DNA of 64,000 nt, taken from NCBI GenBank assembly GCA_030685235.1, contig MU839244.1, positions 24,640 through 88,639 of the forward strand. The letters run 5' to 3'. This document shows positions 48,303 to 58,617 of this stretch, in pieces. Below the pieces are notes generated by a model. The model did no database searches, was not told the DNA's origin, and saw nothing but the letters and a program-made list of their open reading frames with translations. This DNA comes from Copromyces sp. CBS 386.78 (Eukaryota > Ascomycota > Sordariomycetes > Sordariales > Sordariaceae). Made by a program: the position numbers and the translations under genes. Positions within the stretch are counted from its first letter, which is position 1. Every line of letters begins with the position of its first letter.

Positions 48303-49265
48303 TGACTTGGGGTTTCTTGCTGGATGGAAGGGCCATAGAGAGTATGGTTCTTGATTTGTTCATCATCTTTTTGTCATGGTGTTTTAGCAACCAGGTCAAC
48401 ATGGTATCCGCGAATGTTGTCGAAGTATGTTATTCACGGGCCTGGGGAGTACAAGGAGGGAATCATTGAGCACGTTCAGATACTGGCCATCATACCTATC
48501 ACCGTCTGTGGCAAGAACAAGGTTGTAATATTTAGACACAATCATTGAAGGAGGAAGTAGAGCATGATAGCATGCAAGATGTACTAAGTGCGTATAGATA
48601 ACACGATTGATAGGCAATTTTCAACAATCACTCCTAGCGTGCTCCCCACGTTGGCAACTATCGTCGCGCTCTCCTAAAAGTCAAAAAGGATATCTTACAC
48701 AAAAGTGAAGTTCGCTGGCCCTGTTTCACAAGATCACGTATATGGTAATATAGATCAGGATCTCGAACATCCGCACACAACCACCCGATCCTCTAATTGT
48801 GGCTAGGTAAGGGGATTCTGTGGAGTAAAAGCCAAGGCATCATGAAGGCCACACGATATATGAAGTTCTGGAAGATACTGCCGCTTGTCATCACAAAAGG
48901 AGCTGCCGTGGCTCAGGTGTGATGTCCGGTTCCGCTGGCGCTAATCAAGCGGGTTGCCTTCTCAGGTATGTTGATAGGTATGCAAGAGAATTGAAGGCCG
49001 CATACCAGGGATAGGACCCTTTGGCCTTCATCAGTTCAATTTCAATTGTGAAACAAAGACAACGAAATAGACACCCGAGTGTCAGTTTCGTGAGGGTGTC
49101 AACATGGCCATCTAAATCTTCTTTTTTTCCTTTTCTGGTGTGTTGATCTTTACTCGTCACCCATCGAAGAGCTCCGCGCACGCCTTCTGCTTTTTCGCGA
49201 CAAGAATTCTCTCAAATTTCGACCCACCGCCTTGCTTTCAAGCCTCCTAGCATCACAATTCCAAG
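48303..49265. other. Intergenic, nothing recognised
   Basis: Downstream region of the 2EXR gene, no supported feature. Confidence 0.4.
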
Positions 49266-49580
49266 CATGTGCCCTGCTACCACGCGCACGCCTCCGTCGC
49301 TCTGCGAAGGAAGCTCGACGTTTACGCCAACCATGCCCCCGTCGAGTTCGTCATGACTGCCGCAAAGCTCGTCGATATGATCATTGCGAGCAAGAACACC
49401 GAGGATTTACACGTCGAGTACGAGAACACCTCGAACCCCACGGTCCCCGATTTTCCAACGGCAAGACGTCCCCGAGCCATCAAAAACATCTCGCACCGCG
49501 TCTCTTTGCTCTACGCGCATCGCTACCATCGTCGACGAGACCCATCTCCCCCACCCCCGGCGCTACGAACAGATCCGCAA
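49266..49580 (+). pseudogene. Fragment of a homoisocitrate/isopropylmalate-dehydrogenase-type gene
   Basis: The plus-strand reading ALRRKLDVYANHAPVEFV (from about 49290) and KLVDMIIASKNTEDLHVEYE correspond to the conserved LRK.LDLYANVRPVKSV and DLVIVRENTEDLY blocks of the isocitrate/isopropylmalate/homoisocitrate dehydrogenase family. After about 49.45 kb the match shifts frame (RAIKNISHR then ASLCSTRIATIVDE), resembling the EAIKRISE.AS.RIA block that follows in homoisocitrate dehydrogenase (LYS12 type). ENTED in the second block is kept except that Arg before it is Lys. The N-terminal third and everything after are missing, so this is a truncated, frameshifted copy rather than the working lysine-pathway gene. 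Confidence 0.7.
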
Positions 49581-50801
49581 GACCGGTAGCCATGCTATGC
49601 GTATGCGGTCTCTCGTGATTGTTGAACCCGCGGCAAACTGAACCGACCAGCCCCAGCCCACGATAGCGAGAGGCAAAGATAGAAGAAGAGTCGGATACCC
49701 AGACACGACAAGTCATGGTGATGAGAGCCCTCGTGGGTCGGTATCTCGGTAGACAGATCGAAAATATCACCTACTCAGCCCTTTGACCATTACGAGGGGT
49801 CAGGTCCGAGTTAAGCAACCTGTATCCGACCGGCCATGGCTGCTTTCTCGACGCTTACGATCCTTGCGGCGGACAAGCGTGAAGCAAGACGTACAAGGCT
49901 GGGGCATACAATGATACAACCAGGTCAGGCACATCACGTCCCAAGGCTCATGAGTCGGCTGGAGGACATGGCCTTCGTCCATTCTTCAACCAACACATGC
50001 TAACAGATGCGAGTATCCAGACCAAACCAAGAATTTAGGTGTAGCCTTGAACACGATTGCCATTCGTTTCTTTCAATAAACGCGCCGACACAAGAAAACC
50101 AAGTAAACACTAAACCAATGTCGAATCCATGCCGCCGAATGTTGCTTGCCGTCCGAATACTACCAAAAGCTCGACTGGTATCTCCATTTATCCGATCACT
50201 AGTGCCAACACGTCCATTGCCTGGCATCGAAGGAAACATACCGAACAGAAGGAGGGGAACATAGATGACGCTGAAAGAGACACCAAGATGGCGATGGACT
50301 TGTGGATATTCCAGAAGAAAGAGAAATACAGGGCTACAAAGGGGTAGAAAACCCTCGATACATATACAAAACTGATTCAATGTGTGATGAGAGCAGGTGA
50401 AAATAGTTGAACAACATGGTCATCTTGGAATCTATCGCTCTATATAATGTATGGATTACCCGTGGACATATATCGAGGGATTCCCCCAACCTCGCTATCG
50501 TCCTTTTTCTTCCTGCTTCAATCAACGAGTTCAATACCATCTCTCCTTTCATCCTTTTTTACCCTCGTGTTTACATTCACTCCGTTTACTTCAACACGTA
50601 GGTGCTCCATCCAAGAAATGTAAACAATCCAGCAATCTTCTTCCTGCTTTTCCCCAAACATTTCCTGTTGTTCTCTGCCCAGCTGCTGGCGACTCTCCCA
50701 ATGCTGCAGTTCTTCCCCTCCATTTTCAATTCTCCTTCTCATTAGCGTAGTCAACGATTTTCTACTCCTCCCTCGGCATTCTCACTGCGAACACCTGACG
50801 C
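49581..50801. other. Intergenic, nothing recognised
   Basis: No supported gene; short frames only. It lies between the dehydrogenase fragment and the minus-strand paralogous locus. Confidence 0.4.
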
Positions 50802-52186
50802 TCACTTGCCTCCTGTCTCCAACCCTTCCTCTATTGCCTTCAGAATCGAGTCGGGCGGGGAAGAGGTGGCGGCTCTTTCCTTTCCTTTTGACTTGGGTGG
50901 GGAAATCTGGCCGGATCCTTCCTTGTCGGTCGAGTCCACAGTCGAGGCAAATTGGGCTTCCGCGTCTCCGAAGGTTGGGAAGAAGGCGTACCCGCGGTTC
51001 TGTAGCCTTCCATTGGCCGGCATCATGGGCGAGTGGGTTGTGATTATTTCTATTCATTTCCATGCCGGCCATCGGATTCGGAAGCGGACTCAACTGTTGG
51101 GGCCTGATAGCTGGATGACTGTGAGGCCAGACCGTCACCATCGTTCCATGTCAAGTTAACTCCTTCCCGCAGATGCGTCTTGTGACTCTTGGTGCAATCT
51201 TGCGCGCATAGTTCTGGCGTGGATCCTTCCTCGGAAGAGGTTGATGCCTCCAAAGTCGGCTCTCGCCAAGACAGCGGAGTGCGGCTCAGATCGGCTTCGG
51301 GTGAAATCAGGCGTCTTTCGGAAATCTCCCTCCTCCGCCGGTAAAGCAGCATCTCCTTCTTCTGCCTGAATCTTCCCCCTCAACGCCTAATCCTGCGACA
51401 CTCGAGAGGCAAAATGCCATTCCACTCCATGTCTCCTGTCATTCCTCCGGGGCCCGGGCCTCCCTCCATTGACTGCCCGGTCGTCATATTTCCCCATCTT
51501 ATCCCCACCTCCACAAAACGTACTTTCCTGATTGCCGCTGCCGTTTCGGCCGCTGTTGATGGCGTTTTGACCGTGAAGGCCGCTGCTGGTGCTGGTGCTA
51601 TTTGTGTAAAATGGGAAAAGACGATAACGCTGATATTGACCGATTCAGTTGACAGTGAGTGATGACTGGGCGAATCGCCAGATCTATAACCGGCCATGAC
51701 AAATATCGAGCGTCTGGCAAGAAGCGGATTCTTTGGCGTAGCCGTCTACGCGATAAACGCCCAGAATCTTCTCACGACTTTTGATGGCGGTCTGGTGCTG
51801 CTGGTGCTGCTGCTGGTGCTGCTGCTGTCACGGCTGCTGTGGCTGGCATTTCTGTTGCCATTGCTGGTGCTACATCTAGGTAGGCAGTGTCAACTTAGCG
51901 GTATGCGAGAGTCCATCGCGACTGTTGGTTGTGTGTGTTTGTGTGTTTGTGTGTGTGTGTGGTGTGTTGGTGAGTCTGTGCATGCTGTTAGCATGTATTG
52001 TTAGCAAGAGCAGGAGGTTACGGACGGTTGTTTGACGAATCGCTATCGATAGAGGAATTGATGGGAGGAAGGGTATAGGGGTACTTACCGTTTTGTGTGG
52101 AAGCTCGTGTTCAGGCCAAGGATGACCACAATGATCGTGACGACGAGGGTTTGAGTTGCGGCCAGCACGCGCGTGTGAAACGACAT
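50802..52186 (-). CDS. Candidate spliced minus-strand gene, paralogous to the 54.7-kb locus; structure unresolved
   Basis: Several lines suggest a multi-exon, lineage-specific gene. ATG 52186 opens MSFHTRVLAATQTLVVTIIV, a membrane anchor, and meets a GTAAGT donor at 52088; CTAAC branch sites and AG acceptors follow near 52.0 kb. At 51912-51860, after a CA microsatellite, the minus strand matches the start of the 54.7-kb gene (ATGGACTC..., then GCTAAGTTGAC.CT.CCT), but one base shorter, so the homologous frame breaks at once. Farther on, IRKVRFVEVG (about 51530) resembles RKSVRFADG of the paralogue. Coding-looking frames at 51352-51050 and 51026-50802 end in SILKAIEEGLETGGK. How these join is not resolved, and it may be a pseudogene. 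Confidence 0.3.
51791..51830. repeat. CTG/CAG-rich imperfect trinucleotide tract
   Basis: ctggtgctgctggtgctgct and further CTG units occur here inside the minus-strand candidate gene. On the minus strand they read CAG/CAC, which would encode Gln/His in one frame. Confidence 0.7.
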
Positions 52187-52904
52187 CTTCGAAGACGTAG
52201 GGTTGGTTTGCCTCTGACCAGATACAGGACATAGTAGAGGTATCTGGTACGACAGAATGGCTTGGTAGCCGTGGAGGTGGCCTTGTCTGCTCTGTTGTCA
52301 AAGCAAACGGAGTGAACAAAGACAAAGAGGTATAGAAGTGGCAGTGATGAATTTGGTTGACGGATGGAAAAGCAAAATAGAAGAAAAGGGGAGTAAGAAT
52401 GTGGAGGACTCGAAGTTATGGGAGTGAACAAATGAAAAAGAGGACGAGAAAGAAGAGGGGAACCCTCGGTATTAATACTTGTGTGGATCGACAACCTAAT
52501 GTCAAGAGATTCACTACCTATCTTGCTCAACACTTCCTCATTCGCCCCAGCCTTCTACCTTCCCCTTCCACGGTTCTGACTCACCCGTCTATTTAGGTAT
52601 GCAAAAACAGGGCAAGCACAAGCCAAAAACGTCATGGAGACCTTCTCATAGTACTCCCTCCCTCTTCCCCCTCTCATTTTCACCTCCCCCCCTTTCATGT
52701 CGTCTCTTCTTTGCCCTTCATATCCACCAGACATCTGCTCACAGTGTGGTACGCGGACCGTGAATGTAACTTGCTCTAGTTCTTCCCGGGAAAAACCTAC
52801 CCGCACCCTAGGACTTCCTCCAGCATTGCGTTGTATGGCGATGCTGCGGCGCATCTGGGCGAATGTCTTCGCGTCCTGAGCCCCAGCCGGCGCCGCCTCA
52901 TGTC
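52187..52904. other. Region between two minus-strand genes; likely promoter
   Basis: Pyrimidine-rich on the minus strand (52.3-52.5 kb), with attaatacc near 52470, suitable as promoter and leader of the minus-strand candidate gene. No further coding is supported. Confidence 0.35.
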
Positions 52905-53190
52905 CTAAGCGGCTGCGAGGCGTTGAGTGAGGAGCGACGCACGGTCGCAGCGCTTGCTATCGTTGTGGCAAGTCATACAGGAACCGACTCCAGGCTTGGT
53001 GATGCACTCGCGCCGAGCACTGAGGCAGGAGATGCAGTCAATGGCAGAGGGCTCACATTCCTCCTGCGAAGAAACAAGGACGGTCAGCGAGCAATCAAGA
53101 CAGCAGACGACAGGAGGTACTTACCGGAACGTGGAACTTCTTCACGAACTTCTTGGGAGTGTCGGGGACGCACTCTCCGAATTTTAAAAT
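52905..53190 (-). CDS. Small Cys-rich protein gene, 5' end unresolved
   Basis: The 3' exon 53063-52905 encodes 52 residues with nine Cys in CISCLSARREC, SCMTCHNDSKRCD spacing, resembling a metal-binding or fungal zinc-cluster-like fold (CxxC...C...CxxC...C). A clean 61-bp intron (53124-53064, GTAAGT donor, TTCGCAG acceptor) joins it in phase to FGECVPDTPKKFVKKFHVP ending at 53125. The upstream start is not found: an ATG near 53246 with a following donor does not fit the phase. It could be a small nuclear or secreted protein; no family is assigned. The opposite strand is open too, but the splice signals and Cys pattern favour minus. Confidence 0.4.
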
Positions 53191-54632
53191 ATTTCTAATC
53201 TTTGTCCACTACGACCTCGCTTACCGTCCAAAACGTCATATCCCAAAGACGAGAATGTATATCCTGTGTACAAAAGAGGTTTTCTCTTCGATAAAATCTA
53301 TCTAACCTCATTATCAACGAAACTTTTTTGAGTTGCGTAGGGTTAGGAGTCTGGTACGTAGAGCTTCAACAACTCGTTCACCGATAGACCATGCCTGACA
53401 TGCCAATTTCACGCTTGTCCCTCGTCGCATATTGCCAAAAGATACCATGCCGAGGCGATCGGTATCTATTCTCATCAAAGGGTAGGGTAGGGGTCTCTAT
53501 TCCGCATGGAAATCCGTTCTCGGTGGGCCATGCTCAAACACCGGATCATGTCCTGTCTCAGATGAGCCTCGAGGCTGGTGGTTGACATTTGACAACGAGC
53601 CAAAAGTCGCGGGAGTTGGGCAAGCCGGGCATGCCCGGGCGCGAATGGCACATATATCATAACTCCATTATGTGCTATGCAGCCCTTCCCGGCGCTAGTG
53701 TCTCGCAGCCGCCCGTGATCGCCGGCGAGGCATGCGACCGCATGACAAGTGGAAGCCAAGACCTCGGGAACAGGGGTACAGCAACTCCACATTTAGGGCT
53801 GACCAATGGGATGTTATACAATATGCAAGCTTAACTTGACGACATTACATCCAAATGCCCGATATCGAAATAAGTGGTGATGTCTGTCATTGTTGCAGCC
53901 CAACCTAACACATGAGATGGTTCAACCCTTCGAGGTTTGATCACCCATGGATTAGCTGCATGGCCTGTACTGCCGTTAGGGCCGCCTGGGCTTTCTCATA
54001 TCGGTGGTTTTCTTGCTCAATTTCCAGGGGGAAATACTGCTATAGCCTGACCCGTCGGGCGTCGGACACTTCCCTTTTTTAGCTGGTTAGTTAGCTGGAT
54101 GAGCTCCCTGCTGACTCTACCTTTACTTGTCTTCTCCAGTGTTTATTCTACCATGGAAGCGCTGTTACCGCTTGCTCTTTAGCGACCTTGCTCACTGTAT
54201 CTGACTCTCGTTCTGGTACACAACTGCCCTGAACACGTCCAAAGTGCTGGCCCCCCAGGCTTCCCTGATAGACCTTCCCAAAGCATTACAGTGCCCTCTG
54301 TTAAGCCCATAAGGTAACCCCATTTGGGCCTATCGGGTCAACTCGGGACGGACCCCGATCGGAGAGCACGTTTTGGTTGGCTCGATCGGGGCTATTAGGA
54401 AGGAGCAGGCGCATCTTGCCAGCAAAGAGGGAAGGAGCGCCCGGGTTTTGCCGGCCGTTCCGGGCGGAACCTGCCTGCCGTGGCAGACTGGCTGCACAGC
54501 CCATTCCCTTAAATACCCCGCGCCCCCCAAAAACTTCTCCCTTTCCTCTTCTCTCTTTCCTCTCTTCGTCTTTGCTCTTTCTTGCTTTTTGACAACACCG
54601 CTTTTTTGCTCACAATTTGCTGACGTCTCACA

Positions 54633-54682
<50 letters not shown>

Positions 54683-54697
54683 CTACCAACAGTCGCA
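53191..54697. other. Intergenic and promoter region of the 54.7-kb gene, with CA microsatellite
   Basis: No gene is recognised between 53.2 and 54.3 kb. From 54.5 kb there is a TATA-like ttaaatac (about 54510), then a long CT-rich tract (54538-54585) typical of fungal transcription starts, then a (CA)n microsatellite of about 23 units at 54632-54678 just before the start codon. Confidence 0.5.
54632..54678. repeat. (CA)n microsatellite
   Basis: Uninterrupted CA dinucleotides, about 23 units, ending 20 bp before the start codon of the 54.7-kb gene. A shorter, interrupted counterpart lies in inverted orientation at about 51928-51966. Confidence 0.9.
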
Positions 54698-55686
54698 ATG
54701 GACTCGCGTCAAACTGCTAAGTTGACCCTTCCTGGTTTCTTCGAAATCTGGCTCCGATGTCTGACGATCGTTCTTTGCGATTTAGGTTGGATCGGCATGG
54801 TCGTGGCCTACGTGGCGCTGGGGTCAGTCGCGCAAGCGATCCTCACGCTGCTGGGTCCGGCCATTGTTGATCTTGTCGACTTCTGCGTGTCGACTCTCAC
54901 GGTGCTTGTCGGGGATGATGAGGTGGTTGGCAAGGGGACCTAGACGGGACCCGAGCCGAAGCCGATTCTGAAGAGACGGTGCCCAGGACGAGGCAGCAGA
55001 AACACTCCGACGCGCAAGTCGGTGCGCTTCGCCGACGGGTGCAAGGATCCGATGCCGGCACAGCCGGAGGCTTTGAATCGGGTGGCAGCGTGGAGGGCCA
55101 TCCGGCTCGAAGCGCTTGCTCCGAGAGAAGACCTACTGGCGACCACCCGCACCCTGCGGACTCAACTGGCCGCGTTTCGTCTCTCCGAGGCGAACCGGCG
55201 GGAAGAGCTGCAGTTGGGCGGCCGACAGTCTCGGAGCCGGTCCGGGACTACCAGGCGTGTCAGTTCTGACGCGCGTCCGGCCACTCGCCTTGGGTCTTTT
55301 GACTCGAGGAGGGTGCGCTCGGATTCGTTTCGGTCTGCTCGCTTTGGGTCTCTGGATCGTCAGTAAGTATTCCCCCTTCCGTCTCTGTTTGCTGACTTGA
55401 CTTTCTAGGTACATGCTCTTTCTGTTTCTTTCAGGTATGTCACCCCTCTCCCCCTCTCTTCTCTATCTGTGCTTGGTTCGGGTGGATACTGCTAATGTTC
55501 TGCTTAGGTCTGCTTTTGGGTTTTTGCTTTTGGGTTTTTGCTTTTGGGTTTTTGCTTTTGGGTTTTTGCTTTTGGGTTTTTGCTTTTGGGTTTTTGCTTT
55601 TGGGTTTTTGCTTTTGGCTTTTGGGTTTAGCTTTTGGGTATAGAGGCGTTCAGTTTTGTTTGTTTGTACTTTATAGTCTGGCCTGA
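54698..55686 (+). CDS. Lineage-specific membrane/SR-rich protein gene with an in-frame TAG and a minisatellite-encoded tail
   Basis: ATG 54698 follows the CA microsatellite. The reading MDSRQTAKLTLPGFFEIWLR passes through two or three hydrophobic helices (about residues 15-75), meets TAG at 54941-54943, then continues in the same frame for 140 codons: EPKPILKRRCPGRGSRNTPT, RKSVRFADG (a K-x-V-x-F PP1-docking-like motif), a helical charged segment (LEALAPREDLLATTRTLRTQ), and an RS-rich stretch. At 55363 a GTAAGT donor with CTGAC branch and TTCTAG acceptor (55408) leads to a 26-bp exon (55409-55434), then a GTATGT donor and GCTTAG acceptor (55507) lead in phase into a 14-bp minisatellite encoding Leu/Phe/Gly/Trp repeats, stop at 55686. 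The TAG may be nonsense (CAG-to-TAG), read through, or inside a 42-bp in-frame segment (54902-54943) with weak splice ends. No family known. Confidence 0.4.
55518..55615. repeat. 14-bp minisatellite, seven perfect copies
   Basis: The unit is gggtttttgctttt, starting at 55518, 55532, 55546, 55560, 55574, 55588 and 55602, with partial units on both sides. The unit is not a multiple of three, so translation cycles through all frames with a 14-residue period; the plus strand contains no stop in any frame. Confidence 0.95.
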
Positions 55687-58025
55687 CTTGGCACCAGCGG
55701 GGCGTCACATCCAAGCCTCTGCCTGCTGGCTTCTGGTTGTTGGTTTTGCTTGGTTTGCCCAACAACACCCTCATGGGTCCCGAATGGGCAGAAGGCGTCA
55801 TTTCAGCCCTAGATAGTTAATGAGACTTGTTTTGCTTTCACCATGGTCACTCTCCTTTGCTCGTGATATGCGCTACACTTGCGACTGACCGACAAGCTTC
55901 AGAAAACAGCGAGGAGTGCGTTCGTTGACATCGGGATTAACATGGCCAACAAGAATGGCCGATCTACCTACATCTATCCAATCGCGTGTAACACTCTATA
56001 GCTACATACATGAGGTGCTGTACATTTAGAGTTGACAAGGTGCGCACATGGCATATGCAGCCAGTTCGGGAGCTCCCGTCCCGTCGGTGTGTTCCACACT
56101 CCGCAGCTCGGCTGGCGGGAAGATCCCTGTCAAAGTGTGTGGAGTTGCCGGCTTGCCGGCTTGCCGCCGTTCCACCCCCCCCCCCCCCCCCCAACCAAGC
56201 AGATGTGGCGCTGTGCGTACCCTGGGCACTGTATTGACCGGATGTGATCATCCAGATGCGGGAAGACTCCTGCGTGTATGTTATTTCCCCCTCTTTGCGC
56301 TACTCTGTTGTTCCTACAGGGACCTGCTGTAACCCCGATGATGCGAAAATACAGGAACGGTTGGCCTGTGCACCAGTGTGTGTGGTGCGAACGACGATCG
56401 CAGGAGCGGGAACTTGTGGTGGCTCGGATGTTGTCGTAGCCGGGAATCAGGTCAGATGTAAGCATGACGGCAGGCGAACGGGTGGCGAAGTCGGTACTTG
56501 TGGGACTTTGCGCTTCGAGGTTCAAGATTGAAGGTTCGATCGGTGAAGGTATAGGTTAAAGGTTCGGACTTGTGGAATCGGGAACAACGGTCGTAAAGCT
56601 CGTCGGTCGATGCTTGTTGTCGAAGTTGTAAAGAGCAGGTGCTCGAAGGGGCATGCATACCTACACGTATGCATGGACGTAGCACTGGTCCCGGGGTGTG
56701 GCGGGAACCTTGTGGCGGGGATGTTATAAACTTATAGCAAGGGATTAAGGATATAATGAGGATGACAACAGATGGGTGACGAGGTTCTGTGGTTGTGGAA
56801 CTTGCTCGTCGAAGTTTGATCGGTGACGGGACAGTACCTGTGTTCGGAAACTTTCAGTGTCGCAAAGCTCAACGGTGCGTGGTGTCGAGCTGGAGGAGGA
56901 CGGAGGTTCTCGAGGGTCGTGCATATGCATGCAGGTAGCAGCAGTGGTCCCGGGGTCCGGGGGAGCTTATGGCAGGGATATTGTAACCGGGAATCAGAAT
57001 GCAAAGAGGAAGACGGTAAATGGGTGACGCTTCGACGATATAGGTAGGCGTGGAACTTGCGCTTTGCCGTTCGATCGATGTTCGATGAGGGTACAGGTTC
57101 GGACTTTGAAAACCGTCGCAAAGCTCGTCGGTGGTCGTCGGGGAGCATGTCGAGTTAAACCATATGGAGGACGTGATGACGAGAGATGGCGAAAATGGTG
57201 GTGAATCAGAATAACTTGATTGATTGAAAAGAGAGAGAAAAAATAGAAAGAGAGAGAGAGAGAGTGAGCAACGAGAAGGAGGACGATGCTCGATTTATAT
57301 CCAAGCAGCCAAGTGCGGTTTTTATCCAGCTTGTAAAAAGGAAGCCAAGACATGGTGATGGCTTCAATATGTTGACAGGGATCGTCGGTAGTTCCCTTCA
57401 ATGGCTCCCGCGAGAGCTTCCGTGTAGCGGCATAGCAGAGCCTTAGCACTTCAACCCATGTCCTTGTATTTTGTTGATCTTTATAGCCTCGCACGAAGAT
57501 ATGCGCAGCCGGGGCGAGGTTGTGGGTCTTGTTTTTCGTCTGGTAGTAGTACGGTAGTACCTTCCATCCGACGTAAGTCTGTGATAGTCCAGTATTGTCG
57601 AGACTGGTCGGGGTTTGTAGAACAGGGAGTTAAGGAACAGAGAGTGTGTCATGTCTTTCACTGCGTTGACACGGTGTCGTAAGCATTGTTCAAATACGAT
57701 CGGTACATTTCGAATGCTAAATGGAAGGTTCAGATATTAGCACATTGGTCCTCGTTGAAGCTTTGCGCAAAAGTTGTGTTGCTTGCCTCGTGGTGATGTT
57801 CTAATTCGTTTGCCGATAGCGGGGTAGAGTACCGGAGGATGCGCAGGGATATTGAAGATTATATTGGAGACATGTTATGTTGATAAAACAATTGTTTGTT
57901 TTGCAGTACAGCACGAGGCAAAACACCCAAATGCAAAAGCAGCAAACAAAAACCAATTGGCATGTGCTACACATCCACAAAAGTTTAAAAAAAAATCAGA
58001 ATCGCGTTTTGCCGCCGGGAATTGA
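55687..58025. other. Intergenic with degenerate tandem repeats
   Basis: No gene is recognised. It contains a C run of 18 at 56175-56192, degenerate tandem units from about 56.39 to 57.16 kb (listed separately) and a GA-rich microsatellite at 57241-57267. Confidence 0.45.
56395..57165. repeat. Degenerate tandem repeat, about three units of roughly 250 bp
   Basis: Shared blocks recur in the same order: a GTGGAACTTG.G/GAGGTTCGATCGGTGA block, a GGTTCGGACTT...GTCGCAAAGCTCGTCGGT block, and a GCATGCA...AGCACTGGTCCCGGGGT...GCGGGGATGTT block, then CGGGAATCAG. Copies start near 56.44, 56.76 and 57.01 kb. Similarity is partial, so the units are old. No coding frame spans them convincingly. Confidence 0.6.
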
Positions 58026-58097
58026 GCCCGACGTGGGGGTCGAACCCACAACCTTGAGATTAAGAGTCTCACGCTCTACCGATTGAGCTAGCCGGGC
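58026..58097 (-). tRNA. tRNA-Lys (CUU)
   Basis: A 72-nt cloverleaf on the minus strand: acceptor GCCCGGC/GTCGGGC, D-arm TAGCTCAATCGGTAGAGC, anticodon loop with CTT in GACTCTTAATC, T-arm GTGGGTTCGACCCCCAC. No intron. A T run follows downstream on the minus strand (A run at 57988-57996), the usual RNA polymerase III terminator. Confidence 0.96.
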
Positions 58098-58617
58098 GAG
58101 TGCGAGTTGTTCATGTTTTGGCGCTAAGATGTTGCACTTATCAACAATCCCAACTGTCGAGTTTTGCATCCATGACGTTTCGAAAAAATCAAGAACTTGA
58201 CGACATTCCGGGCTGTGCATAACCTGAAACTGCGCTTTTCATGGCTTAGTTCCTTGCAGTGATGCTCATTGTTGCAGTGCATGAGGGGATGCGACGGGCC
58301 AATACCAGGGGCACCTCCAAGCCCTGAAAGGCGCCGCAGACGTGGCTTGCAGGGAGATGTATACTGTAGTACCGCCCACGAATGAGCGACCTACTGCCCG
58401 TTAACGTACACCTCGGTTCGAGAGACACCAACGAATTATCATCAGCTTCATCAGCTCCATTAGTCACAATGACGGCAATACGTACCACTCACTTTGCCGC
58501 TATCCCGGTCGCCGGATGCGTCAATCCCACCTCGCACTACAAGAACCGGACACGCCACAAAAAAACAGGACTTCATCTTCTTCCACAAACACCACGCCAG
58601 CAACAGGAACACAAGAC

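Noticed and set aside
49770..49850. Possible dispersed 5S rRNA gene
   Set aside because: A vague resemblance did not hold against the expected 5S internal control region.
56732..57148. 138-codon minus-strand frame through the tandem repeats
   Set aside because: Composition follows the repeat and gives a low-complexity Ser/Pro/Arg/His translation; no evidence of coding.
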